Position numbers and translations under genes: made by a program
Source: CALAZP01 sp964410725
GTDB lineage: Bacteria; Bacteroidota; Bacteroidia; Chitinophagales; Saprospiraceae
DNA length: 28,864 bases
NCBI GenBank assembly: GCA_964410725.1
Contig: CAYPID010000030.1
Span: 1 to 28,864, forward strand
Reading direction: 5' to 3'
Shown: piece by piece, positions 15,555 to 24,462 of the stretch
How positions within the stretch are numbered: position 1 is the stretch's first letter
Layout: each line of letters starts with the position of its first letter
Notes under the pieces: model-generated
The model's input: only the letters and a program-made list of their open reading frames with translations
Told to the model about the DNA's origin: nothing
Databases searched by the model: none

Positions 15555-18356
15555 ATGAAACACCAAAAGGGGCTTGATGCGGCAAATGGAATTCCAACTG
15601 TCTTTACTGCGATAGTATGGCTAGCTTTTTTATGCCCCATGGTGGTCTCTGCACAACAAATTGCCGGTTTTTTTCAACCTAAAGACCAGTGGGCAACGGA
15701 CAGCAACAAAACTTTGAGTTTGCTGAACAACACTACTCCCATCTGTCGAGATCTTATAATTGCCGACACCTATCTTTGCACCGATTACCAAGATTATACT
15801 AATTACCTTGGAGCATTGACCCTCGATCAAGTATTGGTCAATGACCCCGCTCAAAGTAGTCTATCCATTGATTCTTCTTCTATTCAGTTGAATGACTGCC
15901 GTATTGGTCGGGTTTCCTTTTTCTTTAGGATTTACAACCCCACCGCGGATTTGTACTCTGACACCTGTGAATTCAGAGTCGTGGTTGAAGCCCATCATCG
16001 ATATACTATCAATTTTCCACCTGATGTGGTGGTTCAGTGCACATCGCCTTCCATGCCCAGCATTACCACCCAAAGTTTAGGGTGCGATTTGGTCACTGTG
16101 GGCCAATTACCCATACAGCGATTCAATGCCACTGCGGATGAATGTTATACCGAATTGATTACCTATCGAGTCCTTAATTGGTGCGAGTATGACGGAGAAG
16201 GCGCTCCCACTATTATTCCTTCCAAATCAGAGGGGGTCGTAGCTGCCATTAATTACCACCCCGGGATTGAAGATGAGGATATCGCCTTATCCCTTCGGGA
16301 AAAAAATCAAGAAAACCCCTTTTTAGGGGTCACAAAATCAAATTATATCTCCTCTTACGAGCGAGGTTTTTTTCAGTACCAGCAGAAAGTAACCGTAATG
16401 GACAACCTGCCACCCATTCTGGAAATTACCTCTTCGGATTTGACCTTCCTTTCTTATGGAGACCCTACTAATGGAAATTGTGCCACTGCAGTAAGCATAA
16501 CTGCTTTGTTGAGAGACAGCTGCACGATGATGACAGAAGATTTATCAATTCCTAAAGCCTTTTTGGATTTGCATCATGATGGGATAGGCCCTATATCTTC
16601 CAATGGACACCAATTTGATTATGACCTTACATCGGGATTTTTTGAGGTTCGGCAATCTAATGGGAATGTGGAGATAATAGCTCCTGAAGTTCCCTTGGGT
16701 ACACATACATTTACTTTGAGGCTGAGTGATGGTTGTGGCAATACTACCACACAAGAAATTCTCTTCAATGTGGTTGATAATAAGGCCCCTGCTCCGATAT
16801 GTATCAATGGATTGGTAGTGGTCCTCAGCCCAGTGGACGATAATGGAGATGGATATCCGGAAACATCCAGAGCGCGATTAGAAGCCACTGATTTGTTGGC
16901 CAGTGATGACCTCGCGGATTGCAGCGGTCCCATTCGACTTAGTTTGGGAAGACTGGAAGATACTCCCGATCCGACGAGAGTGTATATAGATTATACTTGT
17001 GCCGATCCACTTTTAGAGACCTTACCCGTTCGGGTTTACGCCTGGGATACTGTCAATAATTATGATTTTTGCGAGACCTATATTATTGTGGAAGACAATG
17101 CTGATGTCTGTGACCAAATGGCTAGAATAGGAATTGGAGGTATGGTGTTAACCGAAGACAATGAACCTGTTGAATCGGTGGCACTTTCTATCAATCATCC
17201 TTCTACGCTGCACTATATGACGGACGCCTCCGGCACTTACCAATTTGACGACCTTACCCCTGGAAACGACTATACGGTCCAATTATCCAAGGATGACCAC
17301 CCTTCCAATGGAGTAACTACCTTTGATTTGGTGTTGATCTCCAAACATATCCTTAGGGTTCGTCCATTGGGCAGTCCTTACAAAATAATAGCGGCTGATG
17401 CTAATAATTCCGGTACGGTTACCACCTTGGACTTGATTCAATTGAGAAGATTAATTTTACGGTTAGAATCCGAATTGGAGGGAAATTCCAGCTGGAGATT
17501 TGTTCCGGTTGATTATTCTTTTCAAGAACCACAAAATCCGTTTGCTGAAAATTGGCCAGAGGTCAAAAACTACAATAATTTGGAAGTGGCTGATCTAAAG
17601 GCTGATTTCATTGCCATTAAAGTAGGAGATGTGAACGGAAGTGTTCGATCCAATAGCAACCAACCCGGCTATCGTTCCTCTTATAATAGTAGCCTTACCT
17701 TGGAGGCACCTTCTCTAAAATTTGAACGGGGAAAGACTTTAGAAATTCCCATTAATGCTCCAGATTTAGAATCTATTGATGGGCTACAATTTACCTTAAC
17801 CTACGATCCCAATATTTTGCACCTGGAGCAAATAGAGACTTCTTTACCTGGAGCTCATTTTGGATCATGGCCTGAAGAGGGCATGATTACATTTTCTTGG
17901 GTGAAAAACCAATCTGCATCCCAACTCCAGTACGCCTCTCTTTTAAATTTAAAATTTACCGCCAAGACTGATGGACTGTTATCCGAAGTATTGGACCTCA
18001 ATAATCGACAAATTGAAGCGGAAGCCTATCCTACTTCTGGTGAGCATCTAGGACTTCGCCTTCAATATTTTGACCAATCCCCCTCAGGATCATCTGCTGC
18101 CCATATAAGCATGTGGCCGAATCCTGCCCAAGAATTTACTCATTTGGAGTACACCCTCCCTCGAAAAGAAACCGTTACTTTTACGGTGACTGACCTCAAT
18201 GGACGAATCATTAAAAAGTGGCAAACGCTCATGGAATCGGGTCATCATCAAACTCGATTAGCCATCAATGATTGGATTCACGGTCCGGGTGTATTTTGGG
18301 TCACCCTCTCCACCGAGGAGTGGCAACAACAAGGGAAATTGATCAAGATAAACTAA
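15555..18356 (+). CDS. Large T9SS surface protein A: HYR-like, dockerin-like and cohesin-like modules
   Basis: The 933-residue protein has a long signal peptide (1-33, ending VVSA). Domains in order: a beta region (40-147); a cysteine-rich block (148-212) with GCDL, ATADECY and VLNWCEY; an HYR-like region (275-408) ending in DGCGNTTT; a block with KAPAPICINGL (410-420) and a calcium-loop-like DDNGDGYPE (428-436); a small carboxypeptidase-regulatory-like beta domain (about 525-578); a dockerin-like EF-hand pair (SNGVTTFDLVLISKHIL and DANNSGTVTTLDLIQLRRLIL) closing with IKVGDVNGS (688-696); a cohesin-like beta domain (714-840); and a T9SS type A sorting domain from MWPNP (853) to the end. It should be displayed on or released from the cell surface, with an adhesive or scaffold role by inference. 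Gene B starts 3 bases downstream. Confidence 0.85.
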   Translation: MKHQKGLDAANGIPTVFTAIVWLAFLCPMVVSAQQIAGFFQPKDQWATDSNKTLSLLNNTTPICRDLIIADTYLCTDYQDYTNYLGALTLDQVLVNDPAQSSLSIDSSSIQLNDCRIGRVSFFFRIYNPTADLYSDTCEFRVVVEAHHRYTINFPPDVVVQCTSPSMPSITTQSLGCDLVTVGQLPIQRFNATADECYTELITYRVLNWCEYDGEGAPTIIPSKSEGVVAAINYHPGIEDEDIALSLREKNQENPFLGVTKSNYISSYERGFFQYQQKVTVMDNLPPILEITSSDLTFLSYGDPTNGNCATAVSITALLRDSCTMMTEDLSIPKAFLDLHHDGIGPISSNGHQFDYDLTSGFFEVRQSNGNVEIIAPEVPLGTHTFTLRLSDGCGNTTTQEILFNVVDNKAPAPICINGLVVVLSPVDDNGDGYPETSRARLEATDLLASDDLADCSGPIRLSLGRLEDTPDPTRVYIDYTCADPLLETLPVRVYAWDTVNNYDFCETYIIVEDNADVCDQMARIGIGGMVLTEDNEPVESVALSINHPSTLHYMTDASGTYQFDDLTPGNDYTVQLSKDDHPSNGVTTFDLVLISKHILRVRPLGSPYKIIAADANNSGTVTTLDLIQLRRLILRLESELEGNSSWRFVPVDYSFQEPQNPFAENWPEVKNYNNLEVADLKADFIAIKVGDVNGSVRSNSNQPGYRSSYNSSLTLEAPSLKFERGKTLEIPINAPDLESIDGLQFTLTYDPNILHLEQIETSLPGAHFGSWPEEGMITFSWVKNQSASQLQYASLLNLKFTAKTDGLLSEVLDLNNRQIEAEAYPTSGEHLGLRLQYFDQSPSGSSAAHISMWPNPAQEFTHLEYTLPRKETVTFTVTDLNGRIIKKWQTLMESGHHQTRLAINDWIHGPGVFWVTLSTEEWQQQGKLIKIN

Positions 18357-18359
18357 CTT

Positions 18360-21300
18360 ATGGGGCGATTCTTTATTCTCGGACTGTTATGCTGCCTTAC
18401 CTGGACTACCCAAGGTCAGGTTTGCCCCGATAATGATTTCAAAGCACCCCTCTTAAAGGGTCCGTCTAACAGCTCCATCGACTGGATAGCAATTAGGGGA
18501 AATTACTGGAAAGGGGCACTTACCCCTACTGATGGACTCGCATCTACCCGACCTTTTCACTGTTTTCCGGATTCTTTATCCCTTTATTATTTAGGCGCAG
18601 AACATCGCACGGATAGTTTGACGCTCACTCCTCATCAATCAGGATTTTACACTTTTACCGTTCATTCGGAGTTTGATCCTATAGCTCTGCTTTTTAAAGG
18701 AGTGGCTCCCTTTGCCGCAGATCAATACCCCTGCGAAAATATAGTAGCTGGGACTACTGAAGCCCTTCGGGATTCCAATTTCAGCTTAGGGGTAAGTTTG
18801 ATTAGTCTATCTACTCCGGTTCGTGCAGGGCTGCCCACCAAAGAGCTTCCACAACTTCGATTTGGCGCTTTTTTAGAAAAAGATACCTCCTATACTTTAA
18901 TCATTACGAGTCGCAGCCCGGCGCAGCGCGGCCATTATTTGTTTCATTTTTTCACTCCTGAGCAGTCAGCGTTTGGAGATACCCTCTTTGCAGTTAACGA
19001 GACCAGTTTCCTAAATGCAGTGAGAGGATGGTTACCCCATACTTTGGAGCGTTTTGATTGGCCTGAAGTACTTTTGCCGCAAGGCATATCCTACCGCACA
19101 GATTCCATTGGCCGCCTTCAATCGATTGCGGTCCAAGATAGTACCACCCTTTCCCGAACGGGATTTCCACATTTACCAGTAGATAGTTTAACGATTCCGG
19201 ACAGTGTCCTCAATGGCTTCAACTTCTTTGGTCAACTGAGAGATACCTGCCATGATATTACCGTGTACGTATCGGACAGTGTATTGACCACTGGTGATTG
19301 TAACATTCCCCAATTGAAGCGATCGTTTTTAGCGATGGATGCAAGGGGCAACCAAACTGATGTCCGCGCTCAAATACTTACTTTTGCTCTTCCAAAACTG
19401 GAAAACATCCAAAAGCCTCCGTTGGCGATTACCGTTCCTTGTGGTGCTTCCACCGAACCGATTGATCTGGGTGGGCCCGCTTATTGGCACCCGAGAGGAT
19501 GGATTTCAGCTTCGCTGATTGCCCCATTAGCCATTACCCATGAGGACGGTGCTCAAGTCAATACTTGCTCGGGGAGTTATTCTTTTTCAAGGGTGTGGTC
19601 TATCTATGATTGGTGCCGGCCATCCTATAGCCATACTTTTACCCAAGTCATACAAGTGGTCGATACCATTGCCCCGGAATTTACCCTTCCGGAAGCCATA
19701 GTCGTCAATATTCATCCAGCAACCTGCAAAGCAGCCGTTACCTTTCCGATCCCATCAAACTGGAGTGATAACTGTTCCACCCCCACTTTGGTGAACGTAA
19801 GTGGTGCTGAGGGAATCTACCAAGAAGGGGCAGCTTATAAAATCGATGATTTGGATACCGGGGAGTATTCCTTTTTATACACCATTGCTGATGAGTGCGG
19901 CAACCTCAGTCAACAATCCCTCACTGTTCAAGTAGTGGACGCTGTGGGTCCGTCCATCGATTGTGACGATGAAATTCAAATCAGTTTGGGAGATACTCTT
20001 GCAATCGTTGAAGCCAGCCGTTTTGCCGAAGGCGTATTCGAAAACTGTTCTCCTGTAAGTCTGAGTATCAGTCATTTATCCTCAGATTGGGGACCTAAGG
20101 TTGCGGTTGGATGTGAAGACCATGGAACCTATCTTTCGGTTCGGGCGACTCAAACCAACAATCAACTTTCCAGTTATTGTCGGGTTAAGATTGCGATTGC
20201 CGACCAACAACCCGTAACTTGTATTCCACCGGATAGCGTAGCCATCACTTGTAGTGAATGGATTTACGATTCGATTGCAGCAACTCCGCTATGGTTAGAT
20301 CAACTCTTTGGGTCCCCTTCGGGAAAAGGGAATTGCTCTTGGCAAATGGAAGAGTTGGATGCTGATTTTCAACTAGACCTTTGTGGAATAGGCCAAATTA
20401 TCAGAACTTTCAGGGTGACTAACGGCCTGGGGTTGCTTCCCGATACTTGCCATCAAGTGATTCAACTGCTTCCCAATCATCAGTACGAGATACAGTTTCC
20501 AGAAGATTTATCGATATCCAATTGTGATGCTTTCACGACAGCTTACCCCGAATGGACTTCTAATGGCTGTGACCTATTGACCATGTCTTCTGATACCGCT
20601 TTATTTGTAGCTGATGCTGAGGAATGCTATCAATTTTTCGTCACCTTTCGCCTCATCAATTGGTGTGAATATCGAGAGGGGGCAGCAGTTGTAGAGGTTC
20701 CCCAAATACCAGATACCCTCAGTTATTTGGTAGTAGATAATGAGCAAACTTTCCTCAATGGGTCTCCTTTTATCGCTTCCACTGGATTTTGGGAATACGA
20801 ACAACGCATAGAAGTAAGGGATACTGTTCCACCGGTGATTACCTTTCCCAACCTATCTCCTATTTGTGCCTATGGGAGTTGTTATGCGAGGGTGGAATTC
20901 CCTTTCAATATATTAGACAATTGCAGTACTGCCGATTTAAAGTTTAGGTTTTTCTACGATGCTTTCAGGGATGGGATTTATGATGATCCAATTACTTTCT
21001 TTGCGGAGGACCCTGTACAAGATAGTTTGTTTGGCGTCTATGGAAGGGCGCCTAAACTACGGATGATTGGATATTATCCTGTTGGAGAACACTATTTGGT
21101 CATTGAAGCAGAAGATGGGTGTGGGAATCTCAGCAGGAGTTTGCTGCCTTTCGAGGTAATCGATTGCAAGGGGCCTGCTCCGCTGTGTATAGACGGTTTG
21201 GCTGCAGAATTGATGCCTTCTGAATCGGGGCTAGGTCAGGGAGTGGCACAAGTCAAGGCTTCGGATTTCCTAATTGGTATTCCCGATGATTGTACTGATC

Positions 21301-22559
21301 CGGTTACTTTTTCGATTCATTTTCTGGAAGATACTATTGTCCAGGAAGATACGGTGCTCTTCTTGAGTTGCGTGGATGTGGGAACCAGAGCTGTAAAAAT
21401 AGTTGGCTGGGATGGAGCGGGAAATACGGATTACTGTATTACTACTTTGCGAGTTCAAGATAATTTATTTCCGATCTGCAGGGAAGAAATGGTGATGCAA
21501 ACTGGTCAATTGGTGACTCCTCAGGGGAATCCCTTATCGGGTGTTTCCGTGCGGTATTTGAACGAGATGGTCAACACTGATGTGGAAGGTCGGTTTTTTT
21601 ACCCTGAAAATGCTTTGGAAACCGTACAGCCCATGCTGGGGGAGGATCCGCTATTGGGTATTTCAACTTATGATTTAATTTTAGTTGCAGGACATATTCT
21701 GGGGACACAACCTATTGAGGACCATTTTGGGCTGATGGCCGCTGATGTCAATCAATCGGGTACCATTTCTACCTTGGATTTGATAGAGCTCCGCAAACTC
21801 ATTTTGAGGGTTATTCCCCACCTAGAAGAGGCTCCGGTTTGGCACTACCTCACTCATCAAGAGGAGGGGTACCGACATTGGGTTGCGGTAAAAACTGGGG
21901 ATGTGAACCACAGCTATTTCAGTCCATTGCTCCCTCGGTCACCACTTATTTTTTCAACGGAAAATAAATTTGTGGAAGCGGGCTCGGAGATTACGTTCGT
22001 TTTGCCGAAGGCATTTTTTGCCGACTATACAGGAGGCCAAATGTCAATCGCTTATCAGCCAGAATATCTTCGAGTCCTTAGCTCTAATGGAAATACAGCA
22101 ATTCAAAATTTGAATCAATCAGGACAAATTCATTTGAGTTGGTTAGCTGAGGAATGGACAGATGACTGGATTTTTAATTTCCGAGCTTCACAAAGTGGAT
22201 ACCTGAGCGAGTGGCTTTCTTTAAGCATGGATGCTATGGAGCCTGAAGTTTATACCTCTGATGGTACGACGATGAGTTTGCAGTGGCAATGGGAAGCTCC
22301 TGCGACCCCTATGCAGTTGGGGCCCAATCCATTTTCTGAAGGCACTTATTTATTATTGTGGTCAGATAAAAAGGAGGAAGCGACCATTATGATTTATAAT
22401 GAAATTGGGCAAAATATTTGGAAACAAAAGGAAAGTTTGCAGATTGGAACGAATGCTTTGTATATTTCCTCATCGAAGTTGGGTCAGCCTGGTATTTATA
22501 CGGTACAAGTTGATTTGGGTCATACTCAATGGGCGACAAAAATGGTATTCGTAAAATAA
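18360..22559 (+). CDS. Large T9SS surface protein B: paralogue of A with extra N-terminal domains
   Basis: The 1399-residue protein starts with a signal peptide (1-19, ending TQG). Residues 85-200 resemble a PPC-like beta domain (SGFYTFTV, SYTLIITS). Two HYR-like regions follow (about 285-345 and 430-530, with DNCS and DECGN motifs), then beta regions to 700. From 707 on it mirrors protein A: a cysteine block with NGCDLL, EECY and LINWCEY (736-771), GFWEYEQRIEVRDTVPP (809-825), DGCGN, KGPAPLCIDGL (937-947), a small beta domain (1045-1095), a dockerin-like pair of which only the second loop (DVNQSGTISTLD, 1129-1140) keeps good ligands, a cohesin-like domain (1195-1310), and a T9SS sorting domain from GPNPF (1321). 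It was found to be more degenerate than A at the calcium loops. Its stop is 6 bases from the HD-PycTM start. Confidence 0.85.
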   Translation: MGRFFILGLLCCLTWTTQGQVCPDNDFKAPLLKGPSNSSIDWIAIRGNYWKGALTPTDGLASTRPFHCFPDSLSLYYLGAEHRTDSLTLTPHQSGFYTFTVHSEFDPIALLFKGVAPFAADQYPCENIVAGTTEALRDSNFSLGVSLISLSTPVRAGLPTKELPQLRFGAFLEKDTSYTLIITSRSPAQRGHYLFHFFTPEQSAFGDTLFAVNETSFLNAVRGWLPHTLERFDWPEVLLPQGISYRTDSIGRLQSIAVQDSTTLSRTGFPHLPVDSLTIPDSVLNGFNFFGQLRDTCHDITVYVSDSVLTTGDCNIPQLKRSFLAMDARGNQTDVRAQILTFALPKLENIQKPPLAITVPCGASTEPIDLGGPAYWHPRGWISASLIAPLAITHEDGAQVNTCSGSYSFSRVWSIYDWCRPSYSHTFTQVIQVVDTIAPEFTLPEAIVVNIHPATCKAAVTFPIPSNWSDNCSTPTLVNVSGAEGIYQEGAAYKIDDLDTGEYSFLYTIADECGNLSQQSLTVQVVDAVGPSIDCDDEIQISLGDTLAIVEASRFAEGVFENCSPVSLSISHLSSDWGPKVAVGCEDHGTYLSVRATQTNNQLSSYCRVKIAIADQQPVTCIPPDSVAITCSEWIYDSIAATPLWLDQLFGSPSGKGNCSWQMEELDADFQLDLCGIGQIIRTFRVTNGLGLLPDTCHQVIQLLPNHQYEIQFPEDLSISNCDAFTTAYPEWTSNGCDLLTMSSDTALFVADAEECYQFFVTFRLINWCEYREGAAVVEVPQIPDTLSYLVVDNEQTFLNGSPFIASTGFWEYEQRIEVRDTVPPVITFPNLSPICAYGSCYARVEFPFNILDNCSTADLKFRFFYDAFRDGIYDDPITFFAEDPVQDSLFGVYGRAPKLRMIGYYPVGEHYLVIEAEDGCGNLSRSLLPFEVIDCKGPAPLCIDGLAAELMPSESGLGQGVAQVKASDFLIGIPDDCTDPVTFSIHFLEDTIVQEDTVLFLSCVDVGTRAVKIVGWDGAGNTDYCITTLRVQDNLFPICREEMVMQTGQLVTPQGNPLSGVSVRYLNEMVNTDVEGRFFYPENALETVQPMLGEDPLLGISTYDLILVAGHILGTQPIEDHFGLMAADVNQSGTISTLDLIELRKLILRVIPHLEEAPVWHYLTHQEEGYRHWVAVKTGDVNHSYFSPLLPRSPLIFSTENKFVEAGSEITFVLPKAFFADYTGGQMSIAYQPEYLRVLSSNGNTAIQNLNQSGQIHLSWLAEEWTDDWIFNFRASQSGYLSEWLSLSMDAMEPEVYTSDGTTMSLQWQWEAPATPMQLGPNPFSEGTYLLLWSDKKEEATIMIYNEIGQNIWKQKESLQIGTNALYISSSKLGQPGIYTVQVDLGHTQWATKMVFVK

Positions 22560-22565
22560 TTGTTC

Positions 22566-23786
22566 ATGGAACTCATCAGTAAGGCGGAGGCTTTTGTCAC
22601 TGAATTCTTCAAGGAGCATTTTGGAGACAAGTATGTATATCACAACTTACAACATACTCAGGAGGTAGTTGCTGCGGCTCAGGAAATAGCTAAAACACAA
22701 GATTTGTCTCAGGAGGATGAAAATTTATTGATCCTCGCTGCATGGTTTCACGACACGGGATACGTCTTCGGCAAGGAAAATCACGAGCAGAGGAGTTGTG
22801 AGATAGTTAAGGATTTTCTCGCCGCTCAACAGGATTCTGAAGTAGATCAAGAGGCACTGAGTAGGCTTATTCTTTCCACTAAGGTAGGGACCGCAACTGA
22901 GGGAATCATGCAAGAAATCCTTTGTGATGCGGATTTATCACATATTGGAAGTGCCAATTATTGGGATAAAAGTGCTCGATTAAGGCATGAATTGTTGTTG
23001 ACAGAGGGGAAAATTATGACTGAGGTGGAGTGGGTAGATTTCGAGTTGAATTTTATGCAAAATCATACATTTAACACGGAAGTGGCTGCCGGGTTGTATG
23101 AAAAAAGGAAGCAAAAACACATCCGAACGCTTAAAATCAGGAAGTTGAGTTTGAATCCTGAAACTGCTGATTTGGCGGAAGAATTATTAGAGGTCAAAAG
23201 CAAGAAGAAGAAAAAAATCATCACGAAGACCGATTCTACAGGGGTGGATATACTTGGAGAGATGGATTTAGGAAGAGGGGTAGAAACCATGTATCGAACT
23301 ACTTATAGAACGCATATCAATTTGAGTTCCATAGCCGATAATAAAGCCAATATTATGTTGAGCATCAATGCCATTATTATCTCGATAGTGGTCTCTATAC
23401 TCATTCCCAGATTTGCGGTTCAAAAAGAATTGATTGCTCCAACGGTACTACTTCTGGTGGTATGCCTATCCGCTTTGGTATTTGCTATTCTTTCAACGCG
23501 ACCCAAGATTACGGAGGGGAAATTTACCCCAGGGGACATTAGAGATCGGAAGGTCAATTTACTTTTTTTTGGTAATTACCATAAAATGGACATTGAGGTT
23601 TTCCATAATGGGATGATGGAAATGATAAAAGACAGTGAATTTTTATACAGTTCATTAACCCGTGATTTGTATTATTTGGGGGTAGTTTTGTCTAAAAAAT
23701 ACACCTATCTCCGGATTTGCTACGGGATATTCATGTACGGTCTTATTTCTGCTGTACTCTTTTTTGGCATTTCTGTATTACTTTAA
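22566..23786 (+). CDS. HD phosphohydrolase fused to PycTM (Pycsar effector) membrane domain
   Basis: The 406-residue protein joins two domains. Residues 1-195 are an HD-superfamily phosphohydrolase with intact metal residues: H30 in YHNLQHT, H62-D63 in WFHDTGY, and D121 in LCDADLSH. A basic linker (KSKKKKK, 212-217) follows. Residues 240-406 match the PycTM/DUF5706 type: YRTTYRTHINLSSIADNKAN leading into a hydrophobic helix (264-283), a second helix (293-311), a cytoplasmic stretch, and a final helix pair region (383-405). PycTM domains are membrane effectors of the Pycsar cyclic-pyrimidine defence system. Here no pyrimidine cyclase lies nearby, so a housekeeping or signalling role is equally possible. 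The frame opens at a TTG at 22560; the ATG at 22566 is preferred. It is only 6 bases after gene B. Confidence 0.85.
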   Translation: MELISKAEAFVTEFFKEHFGDKYVYHNLQHTQEVVAAAQEIAKTQDLSQEDENLLILAAWFHDTGYVFGKENHEQRSCEIVKDFLAAQQDSEVDQEALSRLILSTKVGTATEGIMQEILCDADLSHIGSANYWDKSARLRHELLLTEGKIMTEVEWVDFELNFMQNHTFNTEVAAGLYEKRKQKHIRTLKIRKLSLNPETADLAEELLEVKSKKKKKIITKTDSTGVDILGEMDLGRGVETMYRTTYRTHINLSSIADNKANIMLSINAIIISIVVSILIPRFAVQKELIAPTVLLLVVCLSALVFAILSTRPKITEGKFTPGDIRDRKVNLLFFGNYHKMDIEVFHNGMMEMIKDSEFLYSSLTRDLYYLGVVLSKKYTYLRICYGIFMYGLISAVLFFGISVLL

Positions 23787-23797
23787 ATGGAGTTAGC

Positions 23798-23850
23798 AAA
23801 AGCCTGTTAATCAATTATCCATATATTTATGTTTTTGATTATCAGCTTTT
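23798..23850 (+). terminator. Imperfect hairpin, likely terminator after HD-PycTM
   Basis: The arms at 23798-23814 (AAAAGC, then TG, then TAATCAA, with one bulged C) and 23835-23850 (TTGATTA, then CA, then GCTTTT) give about 15 base pairs with one bulge and one T-T mismatch around a 20-base AT-rich loop. The 3' arm ends in TTTT. It lies between the HD-PycTM stop and the purN start and would end the A-B-HD-PycTM transcript. Being nearly symmetric (A-run at the start, T-run at the end), it may act in both directions. Confidence 0.5.
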
Positions 23851-23871
23851 AGGACCATTTAACGTTTCACC

Positions 23872-24462
23872 ATGGAATCAAGTGAGGTTCGATATGCCAT
23901 TTTTGCATCGGGTTCGGGAACCAATGCGCGGGAACTCATCAAATATTTCCAAGAACATCCAGGGTACGGTACTGTAGTGCTGATTGTGTGCAATCGACCA
24001 GATGCGGGGGTTTTAGACGTAGCCAAACAACATCGAGTTTCTTCGGTCGTGATCAATAGAACACAACTTCAGGATCAACTCTTTTTGTTACCAATTTTAA
24101 ACCAATATGGTGTAAACAGCATTGTTTTAGCAGGATTTTTGTTGAAAGTTCCCTCTTATTTGGTGGCAGCCTATAAAGATAGGGTGGTCAACATCCATCC
24201 GGCCTTACTTCCGAAATATGGAGGTAAGGGGATGTATGGACAACACGTGCATAAGGCCGTAATCGAACATAAGGAACAAGAGAGTGGTATAACCATTCAC
24301 TTAGTGAACGAAAGATATGATGAAGGGCCTATTCTATTTCAGGCCAAGTGCACTATTGAAGTGGGAGATACTTGGGAAACTTTAGCTAAAAAAATTCAGG
24401 CATTAGAGTGGCGACACTTTGGACCTGTAGTCGCCCGTTATTTTGAAAAACTTGGGAAATGA
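23872..24462 (+). CDS. purN: Phosphoribosylglycinamide formyltransferase
   Basis: PurN transfers a formyl group from 10-formyltetrahydrofolate to glycinamide ribonucleotide, the third step of purine synthesis, in the cytoplasm. The 196 residues fit the family. Visible motifs are the phosphate-binding loop ASGSGTN (12-18), the catalytic N107 and H109 in VVNIHPALLP, and D150 in NERYDEGPI. The loop after the catalytic residues reads KYGGKGMYG, as in the Bacteroidota type. The ATG at 23872 is the only sensible start. Its last four bases (ATGA) overlap the start of the PorE-like gene, so the two are translationally linked although functionally unrelated as far as can be seen. Confidence 0.95.
   Translation: MESSEVRYAIFASGSGTNARELIKYFQEHPGYGTVVLIVCNRPDAGVLDVAKQHRVSSVVINRTQLQDQLFLLPILNQYGVNSIVLAGFLLKVPSYLVAAYKDRVVNIHPALLPKYGGKGMYGQHVHKAVIEHKEQESGITIHLVNERYDEGPILFQAKCTIEVGDTWETLAKKIQALEWRHFGPVVARYFEKLGK

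Noticed and set aside
16315..16330. Perfect hairpin ACCCCT-TTTT-AGGGGT, terminator-like
   Set aside because: It lies inside the coding sequence of protein A, encodes ordinary residues (PFLG), and has no T-run after it.
22560..23786. A complete Pycsar defence operon
   Set aside because: No adenylate/guanylate cyclase-type gene flanks the PycTM fusion; the neighbours are surface proteins and purN.
23717..23977. Small open frame overlapping the end of HD-PycTM and the start of purN
   Set aside because: It overlaps two well-supported genes in another frame and its product shows no family features.
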